Shown in pieces: positions 33,244 to 45,689 of a stretch of 64,000 nucleotides of DNA (positions are counted from its first letter, which is position 1; each line of letters starts with the position of its first letter). The stretch comes from Grammothele lineata. Its lineage: Eukaryota; Basidiomycota; Agaricomycetes; Polyporales; Polyporaceae. The stretch lies in contig NDFF03000116.1 of assembly GCA_002150815.3 (NCBI GenBank), positions 1 through 64,000 on the forward strand, written 5' to 3'. The position numbers and the translations under genes are program-made. The notes beneath the pieces are model-generated. The model was not told where the DNA came from. It was given only the letters and a program-made list of their open reading frames with translations, and did not search any database.

Positions 33244-35171
33244 TCACGGCAGCGGCTCCCGGTTGCTGGACAGGCGGTTGAGGTGGATGTAGACGTCCGT
33301 GCCGAACCCGTCCATGGAAATCAGGCGCAGATCGCCCCCAAAGTAGCGCGCGTACTGCAGATCGCCACACGAAGCGCACGACATACGGAAAGTCCGTCAG
33401 CGCGCGGTCTCACACACCACAGGCGCACACACACAACACGCGCGCGCGGGGCGGCGCGAGTGCGGGCGGAACGCGCACGCGAACGCGAACGCGAATTGGA
33501 ACGGGACGCTCACCAGTCTCGATAGGGGAAGCCCGTATCCAAAGCCGGCCATGGGCGCCTTGAAGTCGGACGCGTCAAAGTCCTGGTCGATGTTCTGGCC
33601 CTCCATCGTCGTGTACATGTACGTCCAGATGAGCGGGATGGCCGACCGCGCGATCCCCCCGCCCTCGTCCGAGATCTTGATCGTGATGTCCTCCTTGCCC
33701 TCCACGACGATGACCTTGATCGGCGGGAACGCGTCCTCGTGCTCGGGCCCGTACCGCTCCACCACCGCCCGAAGCGAGTTCTTCAGCAGCTCAAAGCAGA
33801 TGTGCGACAGGTGACCGGGGACGTAGGGGAAGTGCAGGTCCTTCGGGCAGATGAGCTGCACCGGCGGCCCCTTGAACATGGAATAGTGCTCTTCGCAGAC
33901 GAATCTGGCGCGCGCGCGTCTCACATGTGAGCGGAGATAGGTCACGGGATGAACACGATTGCGCGCACCGTGCGTTCTCAATCGCCTCGTGGACGATGTC
34001 GTGTACATTCTAGCGTAGTAGATGAGCGCGGGGATACAGTTAATGTGCCGACCCGGCGGGAACGTACCGCACTCGTACAGATGATCCCGACATAGTCTGG
34101 GTGAGGCTGGAGCGTGTTCAGCGCAATGTCTGCGTGAGAGGGGTCAGCACCGCAGATCCGAGGGCGGAAGGCGGAAAGGAAACTAACGCTGGCCGATCAA
34201 GAAGCGGATGCCTATGCGGGACATGTAGAAGCGGTCTAGCCAGTGCTGGACGTCGAGGTTGATATTGCGCGCGTTCTGGGAGCGCTTCCACTCGAGCACA
34301 CCCTGCGCGACAGTGGTCACGGTTGGGTCGTGGCGCTTCTTGATGGACTCGAGAAGACCAGTGAAGGAGCGGTTATATTCACGGACTTCGGGGGGCCATT
34401 CTGCGACGTGCGGCGTGTTTGCATAGTATCTGGACCGGGCATGCGCGGTAAGTGAGCGATACGCGGATTGAGGCGAGGGAGAAATAAGCGAAAGGGGCAG
34501 GGCGCCAAGCTCACCTCCTTTCCATGGGAATGCGCATCTTCTGGCCGTTGCCGGACGAGCGGGAGGAGCCGTTCTTGGGCGTAGAGACGATGCCGATGGA
34601 GGAGGGGCCGGCGTAGTCGTCGTTGTAGTACTGGTACTGAAGCGAGGGATTGGGGTGTGATTCGGGGAGCGCGACCGGGTCTTGTGGCGGAGCCATGAGC
34701 GCGGCGCGCACGTCGGCAGGGAGACGTATTGGAGGGAAGGAGATGAGCTCCTACAAGCGCGAGGACCGTATGAAGGCCGGGCACGCGAAGAAGGGTGTTT
34801 GGATGCGCACCTCGAAAGACTGCGCGTACCAGTTCTTGACCTTGGAGATGGAAGGCATGTCGCTGAGGTTGTGCGGAAGCTGGTCCAGCTCTTTTACTCT
34901 GTGGGCGAGGCGTACGGGGAGTTCCTCTAGGAGAAATGTCAGACAGCGAGAAACGAGCGAGCCGTTGGGGACGTACCTAGGAGGAACTGACTCCCTCTGA
35001 GAAGGGTGCCCTGGCTGGGATTCTGGCCGAAGAGGGCCATCTGCTGGAGCGACACTGGGCGGTGGTGAGGACACAGCGCACGAGAACGGAGAGGAACGAC
35101 GGACCTCCGGTCTGGGGAAAGGACGCAAAGTGGTGGATCCTTTCCCAGAGGCTGGACGAGATGCGGAACAT
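33244..35171 (-). CDS. Mitochondrial PDK/BCKDK-family protein kinase
   Basis: Nine exons (35105-35171, 34977-35054, 34811-34926, 34515-34750, 34188-34429, 34068-34129, 33969-34009, 33514-33904, 33244-33354) give 447 residues. The N-terminal helical domain holds '[20 protein letters not shown]', '[20 protein letters not shown]' and 'FLIGQHIALN'. The GHKL ATPase shows the N box '[14 protein letters not shown]', G1 'DEGGGI' and G2 '[11 protein letters not shown]'. These kinases phosphorylate and inactivate the E1 subunit of pyruvate (or branched-chain) dehydrogenase in the matrix; by the FASFPQTG start it fits fungal PDK1/Pkp1. It carries a ~50-residue Ser/Asn/Gly-rich insertion (~110-165, exon 4) not usual in the family. 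A mitochondrial presequence is weak; an upstream exon may exist. Confidence 0.9.
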
Positions 35172-36051
35172 AGCGAAGTCGACTCAGGAGTGCGAGAGGA
35201 GAGGGAAGTGGGAGACGGCGAGGCTAGGGCGGGGGGGCATGAAGCTGGGCAGGTGGACGTAGGAGAGCAAGAGAGATCAGGGCGGTGTGGGTGAGTGTGG
35301 GCCAAGCAGCATCCGCCTCGATTCCGACGAGCGGGTGTGGAGGATCTCGCCTGGCGTCGGCGGAGGAGGCGCGGTCGAGTCGGTTTCCCCAGCGCCTCCC
35401 CGCGCGTGCCACGGTCCCCCCGGCCCTCGCGCGCTTTACCCCGCACCCCCGCTTTCACGTGCGCACCGCCAATCACGCGACCAAGCCCTCCGGGAACCAC
35501 TCTCCGCTCGCTCGTTACTCGTCCTAAATTCGTGCTCAACCTTCATCCACAGACTCGTCCTCAGGCTGCAGTGCGCCTGCCACATCGCAGTCCTCGAGCG
35601 CAAGCGTCCCCCTAAACATTCTGATCACGGCTAATCCGCCAGCGGCCGCACCTCCGCCCGCTCTACCGCCCTTCCACTCCGGCCTGGCCGTGCCTGGTCC
35701 GACTCGAACCCCTCGAGCTGTCTACCGACCATGCATGCGGACGCGCGCGCATCCTCAAGCCCGATCTCTTCGCTCATGATGCAAATATGCTGTCTGCACA
35801 CGAAAGATTCCCTGCCCGCTGGCTGCCGGCGACCTGCTGTCTTTCACCGACACAACATCCTGCCGTCAAGCCCTCCAGTCCTGCTAGAGCGCCACGGAAG
35901 ACACGGTACCATTATACTTTATATTCGATACACGTACTCTCATTCCTCCTGTGCTCCATTCCGTCAGCGTACAATCGCACTAGCATACTCGGCTGCCATT
36001 CCTAGCGGGTATCCTCGCCGCACTCGCGTCCACGACCCACAAAAGTTCTCT
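35172..36051. other. Intergenic region
   Basis: Promoter of the PDK-type gene at its left side and 3' end of the MAPK at its right. Unsupported short frames only. Confidence 0.5.
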
Positions 36052-37678
<1,627 letters not shown>

Positions 37679-38111
37679 GGCGGGCGGTGAGGGCGTCGAG
37701 GAAGAGAAGGGATAGGGTGACGCGAAGCCGGGAGAAAAACAAGGATGAGTGTTGAGAGAGCGGTCGCAGGAGCCGCCGACTCTCGACTGCGACGCCAATA
37801 TAAATACAGTAAGTGCACTTCACCGCCGAGAGTGCTTCCGACACCGTGCGACTCTCCGCCGCGACGGCCCGTCCTTCCCGCCCGCACGTGTACTTCCCAA
37901 ACGGGACAGCCGTCGGGACTTGCCCGCTTGGGCGCTCGCCTGCGCACTTAGCGCCCGAGCGAGGCTCGTCCTCCGCTCGGCAAGGCCTGTTCTCCGTCCT
38001 GCAACAGTCTCCACTCCCTCTAGCCTCGCCTCCGCCCTCAAGCCGTCCCCGCATCAGCGCCCACTCTCTCCGCTACCTGCCTCGTTTTTTGTCTCTTTAT
38101 CTCGCACAAAA
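37679..38111. promoter_or_regulatory. Short divergent promoter, MAPK / CCCH gene
   Basis: 433 bp between start codons. 'AATATAAATACAG' near 37798 is TATA-like and lies in the middle; which gene uses it is unclear. Confidence 0.5.
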
Positions 38112-40416
38112 ATGCCTGCTGCAGACTCAAGGCGCAAGGACCACGAGTCCGTCCCCGACAGGGATCTCGCCGAACGCGAGAGAGACCGCGATAGAGAACG
38201 CGGCCCGAGCAAAAAGTCTTCCGCAAAGAGTATGCTCCCTCTCTTCCGTCCAGTTTTTTTCCTAGTCTCACCGTCGCCGTCTGTTCTCCTGCCTCAGCCA
38301 AGGATCTCTCTCATGTCCCTTGCAAATTTTTCAAGGTCGGCTCCTGCACTGCAGGCTCTTCCTGCCCCTTCTCCCACCAGATCCTCGAGCCTGGTCAACA
38401 AAAAGAGGTCTGCGCCTGGTTCGTCAAGGGCAATTGCAAGTTCGGTCACAAGTGCGCACTCGCCCACATCCTTCCCGGCCAGAGCATGTCCATGGACCGT
38501 AAGAACAAGAAGGCCGCCCAGCTCGCTGCCAACGCCAGCGGTGCCCAGGGTTCTCCCAGAGACAGGCCTTCCAAGGCCCACAAAGGTGCCAATCACCAGG
38601 GACCCTCCTCTGGCCAGCCCCGCGGCTCCCTCTTGTCTGGATCCACCGCCCCGACTCGTTCCATCGCCCCAAACGCCCGGTCGCCCATTCCTGTCCCTCT
38701 CAAGGCGACTCTCTCTCCCTCCGCCCCCGCTCCACCGGTCAAGGACACCGACTTTGTCTCCTTCGACCTTCCAGACGAGTCCCACCAGCTGCCCAGCGCT
38801 CCCGCCCAAGGAAAGCCGCCCTCCGCGCCACCTGCAGATCCCTCCGGCTCCGAGCAATCCGGACAGAGTGAGGACACTACCCCAGAGCCGGATCGCACTT
38901 CCCCTCCTCCGCTCCCTACCCATGCCATCTCTGCTCCTCGCAGGGTCAGTGATGCTTCTACCACCGTCGACTTCGGTCCTATCGGTTCCCCTCCCCGTGC
39001 GTCCTCATCGTCTAGTCGGCCTGCTCGCGTGAACGGCTTCTCCCCCGGCACCTCTCCCCAGCCTGCCGGCCTTTCGACCTCTCCGTTCTCTGCTCCCGGC
39101 ACACAGACTATGTTCGCCGTTCCCCATGATGACGCCTCCGACTTCAAGGCGAGATCCGGCCTTTCCGCCTCTCTCGGCGCCATGAACTGGGGCGCAACAG
39201 ACCGATTGGCCACGCGAAGATTGGGCATGGACGAAGTGGTAGTTGAAGCCGAGGACTTTGAGGAGTTCCTCCCCAGTTCCCTTAACGACCTTCTCACCCC
39301 CGAGGAGCGCTCCCGGAGGATGTCGCGTACGAACGCGCCTCGCCCCAACATGGTCGGTCTCGACCCAGAGCAGGGCGCCCAGCGGTCCGGTTCCGACGCT
39401 CACCATCGCTACTCGCATTCGGTCCCGGCTCCATCGCTCTTGCAGGACATCAAGTCCATCTGGTCCGAGGGCGTACCGATTGGCTCTCCCGATGCTGGCG
39501 CGTTGGGGACCAGCCACCTCGGTGGAGGCTTGGGCAACGGTACGCCGAGCTCGTTCACGTCCAATTCTGGCCTTGGGTCCCGCGTCGAGGACATGCTCTC
39601 CCCCTCGAACGCGTCTGCTGCTTTCCTTCCCGGCCTTCACCGTTATGTCAACGCCCAGCCCCAACGGTCGAACGTTGTCTCGGGACTGTCGTCGATGTAC
39701 TCAGGCGGAGCAGGCGCCCACAACCTCTCTACGAGCGCATACGGTCACGAGTTCGGTGGGGCAGCCATGTCTCCCTCACGGACCGGTGCATACGGTGCAC
39801 AGCCATCCACGGACGCTTATCTCCAGCACCCCGGCCTTCGTTCCGTTGGACGCGATGCATACGGGCCAGGTGTAGAGGATCAACACAGTACTCTCTCTCC
39901 GTCTTCGCGCGCCCTCCAGGCCCACGCTCCCGGACAAAGTCTGCCTCAGGGGCTTGCGGCAGGCTACTCCCGTATACACGCCCTGCCTCCGCCCGTCATC
40001 CCCTCCCCTTCGACTTCCAGTATGCTCAGCAGGACACCCCTTGGTGGCGGTTTCTCCCCGGGCACCAAGGGCCTCGGGCACGCTCACACCACTTCGAGCG
40101 ACTGGGCGAGCATGTCTCCGACGGCAGGCAGCCTCCTCGACCAGATTAACAACCGCTCGTCCCAGCCTGGCACCTCGCTGGGCGGCCTCGAGACCATGTT
40201 CTCCCGTCAGTCGTACTCGGCTGCTGCTTCGCGTAAGTCCTTCAGTTGGATCGTCCGTCCGTGGTCCCTCGTACTGACAGATTTGCAGGTAACATGCCTC
40301 CGGGAATGGGCTCGCGCAACCCGAGCGGGCGTGGTCCGCACCCCCAGGGCACCCTCAGCCCGCTCAGCCGACCCGTCCTCACCGGCGAGGACGAAGACCT
40401 CTTCACGATGGAGTGA
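38112..40416 (+). CDS. CCCH-type tandem zinc-finger protein
   Basis: Three exons (38112-38229, 38298-40232, 40289-40416) give 726 residues. A charged N-terminus (RERDRDRER) leads to two fingers with C-x7-C-x5-C-x3-H spacing: 'CKFFKVGSCTAGSSCPFSH' and 'CAWFVKGNCKFGHKCALAH' (~48-92). The rest is Ser/Pro/Gly-rich with acidic patches and no other domain. The arrangement resembles fungal Lee1-like CCCH proteins, which probably bind RNA; binding here is inference. The acceptor at 38297 restores the first finger. The gene ends 'EDEDLFTME'. Confidence 0.85.
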
Positions 40417-40954
40417 GAGAAAGACTAAAAAGATTTGTTTAATACGCGTGCCGTGCGTCTGGCAGCGGTTGTAGAACATCCGACGATTTGTAGAATGACA
40501 AGCTCTGGTACTGACTTTGCAGATAGCCGTAGTCCTAATCATTTGCTTTGTGTGATACCACCATGTGTCATGTGTTGCCTCCTGTAGTCTATATGTACCT
40601 GTGCCGCTCTTCGCTGAGCACTGTCAAAACATAGTAATTATTCATCCACGTTGTGCATTAGCGTCGTACTGCCTACCACAAGGACTAATATACGACAACG
40701 TTCGAATTTCACCAGTCAAATCTAGACTCAAAAGCCAGGAAGCGCCAGGAGTAGGGGTTTGACGGGCCGGCGAGCCGGGGATGGTTGATGTTCGACTCTG
40801 ACGCGGTCATCGCTCGACGCGACGTCGCGGTCACGTCGCGTACCCGACGCGCTTTTGTCTTTCCTCCATTCTCCGACATACCGTCGACGCCTCGGGCGAC
40901 CCGCCACATTCACTCGTTTGCCAACGCTCGCTCCACGCTGCTCATTGTCTGGGC
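40417..40954. other. Intergenic region
   Basis: 3' flank of the CCCH gene and promoter of the kinesin gene. Nothing else recognised. Confidence 0.5.
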
Positions 40955-43664
40955 ATGTCCTACTCCAGAGTCAAGATCGCCGCCCGCCTTCGCCCTGCCC
41001 TTCCCAACGAGCAGCATGACAAGGCTATCCGTGTCGTCCGCTCACAGTCTGGCCCCGCTATCTACGTCGACAACCCCAGAGATCCCTCGCAGACGTTTAA
41101 ATATCCGTACGCCTCTGTTTGCTTTCTTACGGACCGCGACCCTCACCTGTTCATAGCTTCTCATCTTGTTATGGCGAGTTCTCTACTCAGGAAGAAATAT
41201 TCGAACGTGATGTCCATCCTCTCATCGAGCTCGCATTCTCTGGGATTGTGAGTGCTCCCTTATTTTGACGTTGTCCGCATTTGTAACCTCCATACCGCTT
41301 CTTAGACGGTGACCGTCTTTGCATACGGCGTCACTTCCTCGGGCAAGACGCACACCATGCAAGGCAGCTCCGACCAACCAGGCATCATTCCTCGTGCAGT
41401 TGAGGTATGCTCCCTTTTCAGAATGCTTACACGCTTTTCCTTCATCAAAACCCATTCTCCAGGAAATCTTTCGGAGATCATCTGCAGGCCAATGCCACTC
41501 GTCCATCCAGGTTTCTTACATGGAGATATATAAGGATGAAGTTTACGACCTCTTAGTGGATCGCGAGACGGTTCGTCATCGTTGCTGCCCTTCACGGTCT
41601 ACTCCGGTCACACCCTCCATTAGGCCGTCAAGCTGCCAGTCCGTGAGAATGAATCGGGCCAGGTATTCGTTGCCAACCTTTCCACACTGCCTCTTGAAAC
41701 GCTCGATGACTTCGGCCAAGTATTCACGTGAGGTTCCCGGTGCTTTCCTGCGCGTTGAGTTCGGCACTCAGTGTCTATTCAGACGAGCAAACAAGCAACG
41801 TTCTGTAGGCTCGACAAATCTCAACTCGGTTTCTTCTCGCTCGCACGCCATTCTCACCCTCCACGTGAGCGTGACCGATCCTGTGCAGAACTTGAGTACG
41901 TGTATAGGATATGCAAGCTCCCACGTACTCATCCTCCCACAGCTCTATCTGGTAAACTGAACCTTGTCGACCTTGCCGGTTCCGAGAATAACAAGGTTCG
42001 CTCTGTCGGATTCTCAAAGAGAGTGTAGCTAACTGGCGGCTTCCAGCACACCGGTAATGATGCTTCACGGATGGCTGAATCTTCTGCCATCAACAAGTCC
42101 CTTAGCGTTCTCGGCCAAGTAGTTCATGCCCTCAATCAAGGCGCTGTGAGTTCCTTCCGGGCTTCGCCCAGGTGACACTGCTGACAGTCGACCAGAGCCG
42201 TATACCTTACCGTAACTCCAAGCTCACTCGTATCCTCCAAGACGCTCTTGGTGGAAGCTCGGTCGGCTTGCTCATTTGTAACCTCGCGCCCGGCACCAAG
42301 TTTCGGCAAGATACCCTCAACACCCTAAAGTGAGTAGTACCTGTTTTATCCAATGAAATTCTTGAACACTGACGTCGAAGTGAACAGCTTCGCAGTACGG
42401 ACAAAGAATGTCCAGAATAAGCCGACCGTTAATCAGCAGGCTGGTGCAGTTGCTGGCCCCTCGAGACCTCAACCTGTCACCGCCGCTTCCGCCCCCGCTG
42501 TAGTTCAGGCGGTCGCCTCTACTTCCTCTCGCCTTCCCGCCCCACGCCCGTCCCGCGTCCCACGTCCATCCGGTATCGAGCCTATCGCGCCACGACCTTC
42601 ACTTGCTTCATCAATACCCGAGCCAGCCCCTCCACCGGCAATTCCTGTTCACCTGACCGAAGAGGAGATCAATGCACGAGTAAGTGCTGTAATGATTCGA
42701 TCCGTTAATTCGATCTTACCCAAGGCTCGCGGCAGATCGCCAGAGCTGTCGAGCTCGAAGTTGCCCGCCGGCTCGAAGAGCGGGAGAAACAACGACGCGA
42801 GGAAGAAGAGGCGGCTGCCCAAGCAGCAGCTGCCGCCTCCACGTCACGTAGTCTGAGTGCAGACTCGAGCCTACATCAATCCGAGTCCTCAATAGACTCT
42901 ACCCCAGCTCTCCAGACGCTCCCCTCCGGCCTCCTCACACCGCTGCTCAAGTCCTCCCAGACGCGCGAGAGCCACGAGGACGAGCTGAAGCGCCGCCTCG
43001 ACGAGCTCGAGGCGAGATTGTGCGAACTCTTCCTGAACTTTGCAGGTCGCGTCTCCGACTGACGTTGGGCGTCCTCCGGACACCGCACAGCGAGCGCGCG
43101 AACAAGGCCGTCCAACTCGCGGACGTCCTTTCGCCCACCTCCCGTAAGAAGACCGGGCGCGCATATGTTGCTCTTGCTCGCTCCCAAACTCAGAAGTCAG
43201 TTTGTTCTTCGTTCGTGTTTGCGTGACGCCCGCTGACACCCTCTTGGTGCGCGTAGGAACAACCTGCAAGTTGCGCTCAATCTCTATAAGAAGGCCGAGG
43301 CATATGTTCCGGACAATGTGAAGCTGAAAGATAGGTCGGTACAGCCACTCGGCTGACATCATGGTGACGTACTTACCTTCGGCGCAGGATCATCGAGCTC
43401 GAGTGGGCCATCAGGAACGAACGACCGTTCAAGACTTCTCCTAAGAAGCCACGGCGCTCTACGTCAAAGCGCGGGGATGCCAAGGGCAACAAGAGCAAGC
43501 GCAAGCCGAAGTTCGAGCCCGTGGAAGAAGAAGGGGACGTATCTGAGAAGGAGAACGTCGAGGCAGACCTAACCAGTTCCGGCAAGCGCCGCATTAAATC
43601 CGAGGATGCAGAGGCGGACACGCCGCCTCGAAAGCGCCAGATGATGGAGGTGGAGGAGTCATAG
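40955..43664 (+). CDS. Kinesin motor, kinesin-10 (Kid)-like
   Basis: Fourteen exons (40955-41106, 41157-41247, 41306-41404, 41463-41570, 41624-41727, 41783-41895, 41943-41995, 42047-42145, 42196-42329, 42388-42679, 42736-43019, 43091-43195, 43257-43334, 43388-43664) give 662 residues. Motor motifs: P-loop '[11 protein letters not shown]', '[15 protein letters not shown]', switch I '[11 protein letters not shown]', switch II 'LVDLAGSE', '[16 protein letters not shown]', '[18 protein letters not shown]' and neck-side '[10 protein letters not shown]'. After the motor comes a coiled coil ([11 protein letters not shown]) and a basic tail. The motor is N-terminal. The LNFAxRxK..N end recalls KIF22/Kid-type chromokinesins, but no helix-hairpin-helix DNA-binding motif is clear. 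Class assignment is moderate, kinesin identity high. Confidence 0.88.
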
Positions 43665-44094
43665 GAGCTCACCGAGTTCGTCTGTCATCTATGCTGTGCG
43701 CTCTACACGACTTTATGGAGAGTGCAGTTCTGGTCTAGAATTGTAAGCGATAGTGGTGGTAATGAAGATTCTGGATACAGAAGCGCGAATGGTATCTGTT
43801 GTAGGGAGGAAACATTGTACGAGGAAAGGCGCACAATGTCTGAAAACGCTAGCGATACAAAGACAGTGTCTGCCTGAAAGGGGAGAAGCTGGTATGAGAG
43901 ACAATGAGGGAAGAGCAGCGCACTGTACGTGGCTAACGGGAGTATTGATACAATGGACAGAAGTTCGAGGGCGAACGAAGGAGCTACATGGGGACGACGG
44001 AAAGCGAGGATCAGAATACAGAATTCGGCGGGGACGAGACGATTGAGTGGGGTCAGTGTTGAATGATCCCCGGCGAGCCAATTTTCTAGCAGGA
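43665..44094. other. Convergent 3' intergenic region
   Basis: It lies between the stop codons of the kinesin gene (+) and the gene below (-). No feature. Confidence 0.5.
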
Positions 44095-44962
44095 TTAACC
44101 GCTGCTACGCCCAGATTGTCTGGTGGGATCGAATCCGCTGGCGGAGTAGCGGGACGCGGATGAGATATGCGGAGGCGCTGGATCGAAATGAGTGTGGTGG
44201 GTAACTGGCTGGAAAGGCTGAAGTCTCGGGAGTAGATTGACGGTGTGCACAGCACGAGAAGAGCCCGGCATGGAAGGACTTCCACCTGCCCCCGCAAGGA
44301 ACTCGGGAAAGCCCGAGGCGAGAAATACGATGCCGACAAGGAGTGTACGGGTTGTGGAAATAGGGTAGAGAAGGATGCCGCCCAGGGAAGAGGGATCGGT
44401 GACGCTCCACGGAGCTATTATAGCCTGCCACGTCCGAGCCGGAAAACCTCCGAGTGAGCAACCTTGACTATCCCAAGTGAGAGCGGGTACGGGTGCTCAC
44501 GATTTCCTCTTCCTGCAATCTCTGAGCAAGAGCTTCGAACTGTGCCTGATTCTCCCGCGACGCTCCCTGGTCTGGCAGTCGGTCGGGCATAATCATACAA
44601 CGTGGTGGCTGCTGAGCGAGTGGGAGTTGCGCCAACCAAGTGTGGATTTGCTGCAAAACCCCTCTCTGACCGATGGGTTGAAGTTGGAAGTGTTTCGGCC
44701 ATCGCTCCTGCTGGCTACTTGGATGCGCACACGAGCACGCACAGGCTAGTCAGTCGAGTTCCCTTCTTTTACGCCGCTCAGGAGGGGACACCTACTTATC
44801 GTTCTCCGTCTCCGCAGCCGTGACGCGAATCTCACGCGGTCTTGGTGCCGAGTGAGGAGATGTCGCGGGGAGGAAGAACGAGCCTCGCCATGGCTGAGAC
44901 TGCGGGAGCTGATCCCGTGGGGGAGGAACCAAGGTTTCGAGATGGGTAGGCAAACGGAACAT
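44095..44962 (-). CDS. MED25 ACID/PTOV-like protein (possibly N-terminally incomplete)
   Basis: Three exons (44796-44962, 44501-44714, 44095-44424) join with correct phase to give 236 residues from an ATG at 44962. The order of blocks fits an ACID/PTOV fold: 'PWRGSFFLP', 'REIRVTAAETENDNQQERWP', 'KHFQLQPI', 'FEALAQRLQEEEI', 'GGILLYPI' and 'TLLVGIVFLASGFPEF'. In animals this domain of Mediator MED25 binds activators. The assignment is by pattern only; pairwise identity is low. MED25 proteins also carry an N-terminal von Willebrand domain, which I could not assemble from 44963-45689. The start may therefore lie upstream, or the protein may be a stand-alone ACID protein. The tail is Ser/Pro/His-rich. 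Confidence 0.5.
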
Positions 44963-45689
44963 TGCAGACGGCTCTGATTGAGCGGAGGAACTTGTCTGCT
45001 TTTATGGGCCGGGCTTCTTAGCCGGCGGCGTACATAAGCTCCAGACACTGGTCATACAACTGGGGCCGTCGCTGGCATGGCGGACTCAAGTGGGAATCGT
45101 CAGTACGGTGACAGCGTGCGCGAACCTGAATATGGAGGTGAGCAGTCGTAGAATGTGCCAGCGGAAAGGACATACTACGCAATAATTTCCATGGTCCCGA
45201 CATGATCTAGATCCTGTCTTTTCATTGTCATGGCGAGCCTCTTGCTCACACGCATATGTCTGCGGGCCTCCCGCTGCAGAGACAGTCCCGGAGTCCGTGG
45301 CTGCCATGTGTCCATTGGCGCAAGCCGTTATCACCGAACGCCAGGAACGTGGCTATCGAGCGGATGGCGATGTCGGGCACGAATTATAGAGCATTTCGTG
45401 GGTCGACCGTCCGGGTCCGAGGAGGGATCGCCAAGGGAACACCCGACGGATTCCAGTTCCCATACCCTCGTGGCTTTCACGCCCACCGCATCCGAGTCCT
45501 CAACATGACTAGGAGCTTACCATCTCAGGTGCTGGGATGCTCATCGCATGAGTGTATGTTCACCTCAGTTTTGAGGTGGTACAATCCAAAATGCGTCATA
45601 GCCTTCAATACGTACAGCACAATGAGCAATAAACCAGAACAGCAGTTGCAAAGCAAGAGATAACAAACATAAATCAGACGCCCAACAGC
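44963..45689. other. Unresolved region upstream of the ACID-like gene
   Basis: Short open frames on both strands; on the minus strand a frame at 45018-45203 with 'STTAHLHIQ' could be an upstream exon, but no splice path joins it in phase. No confident feature. Confidence 0.35.
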
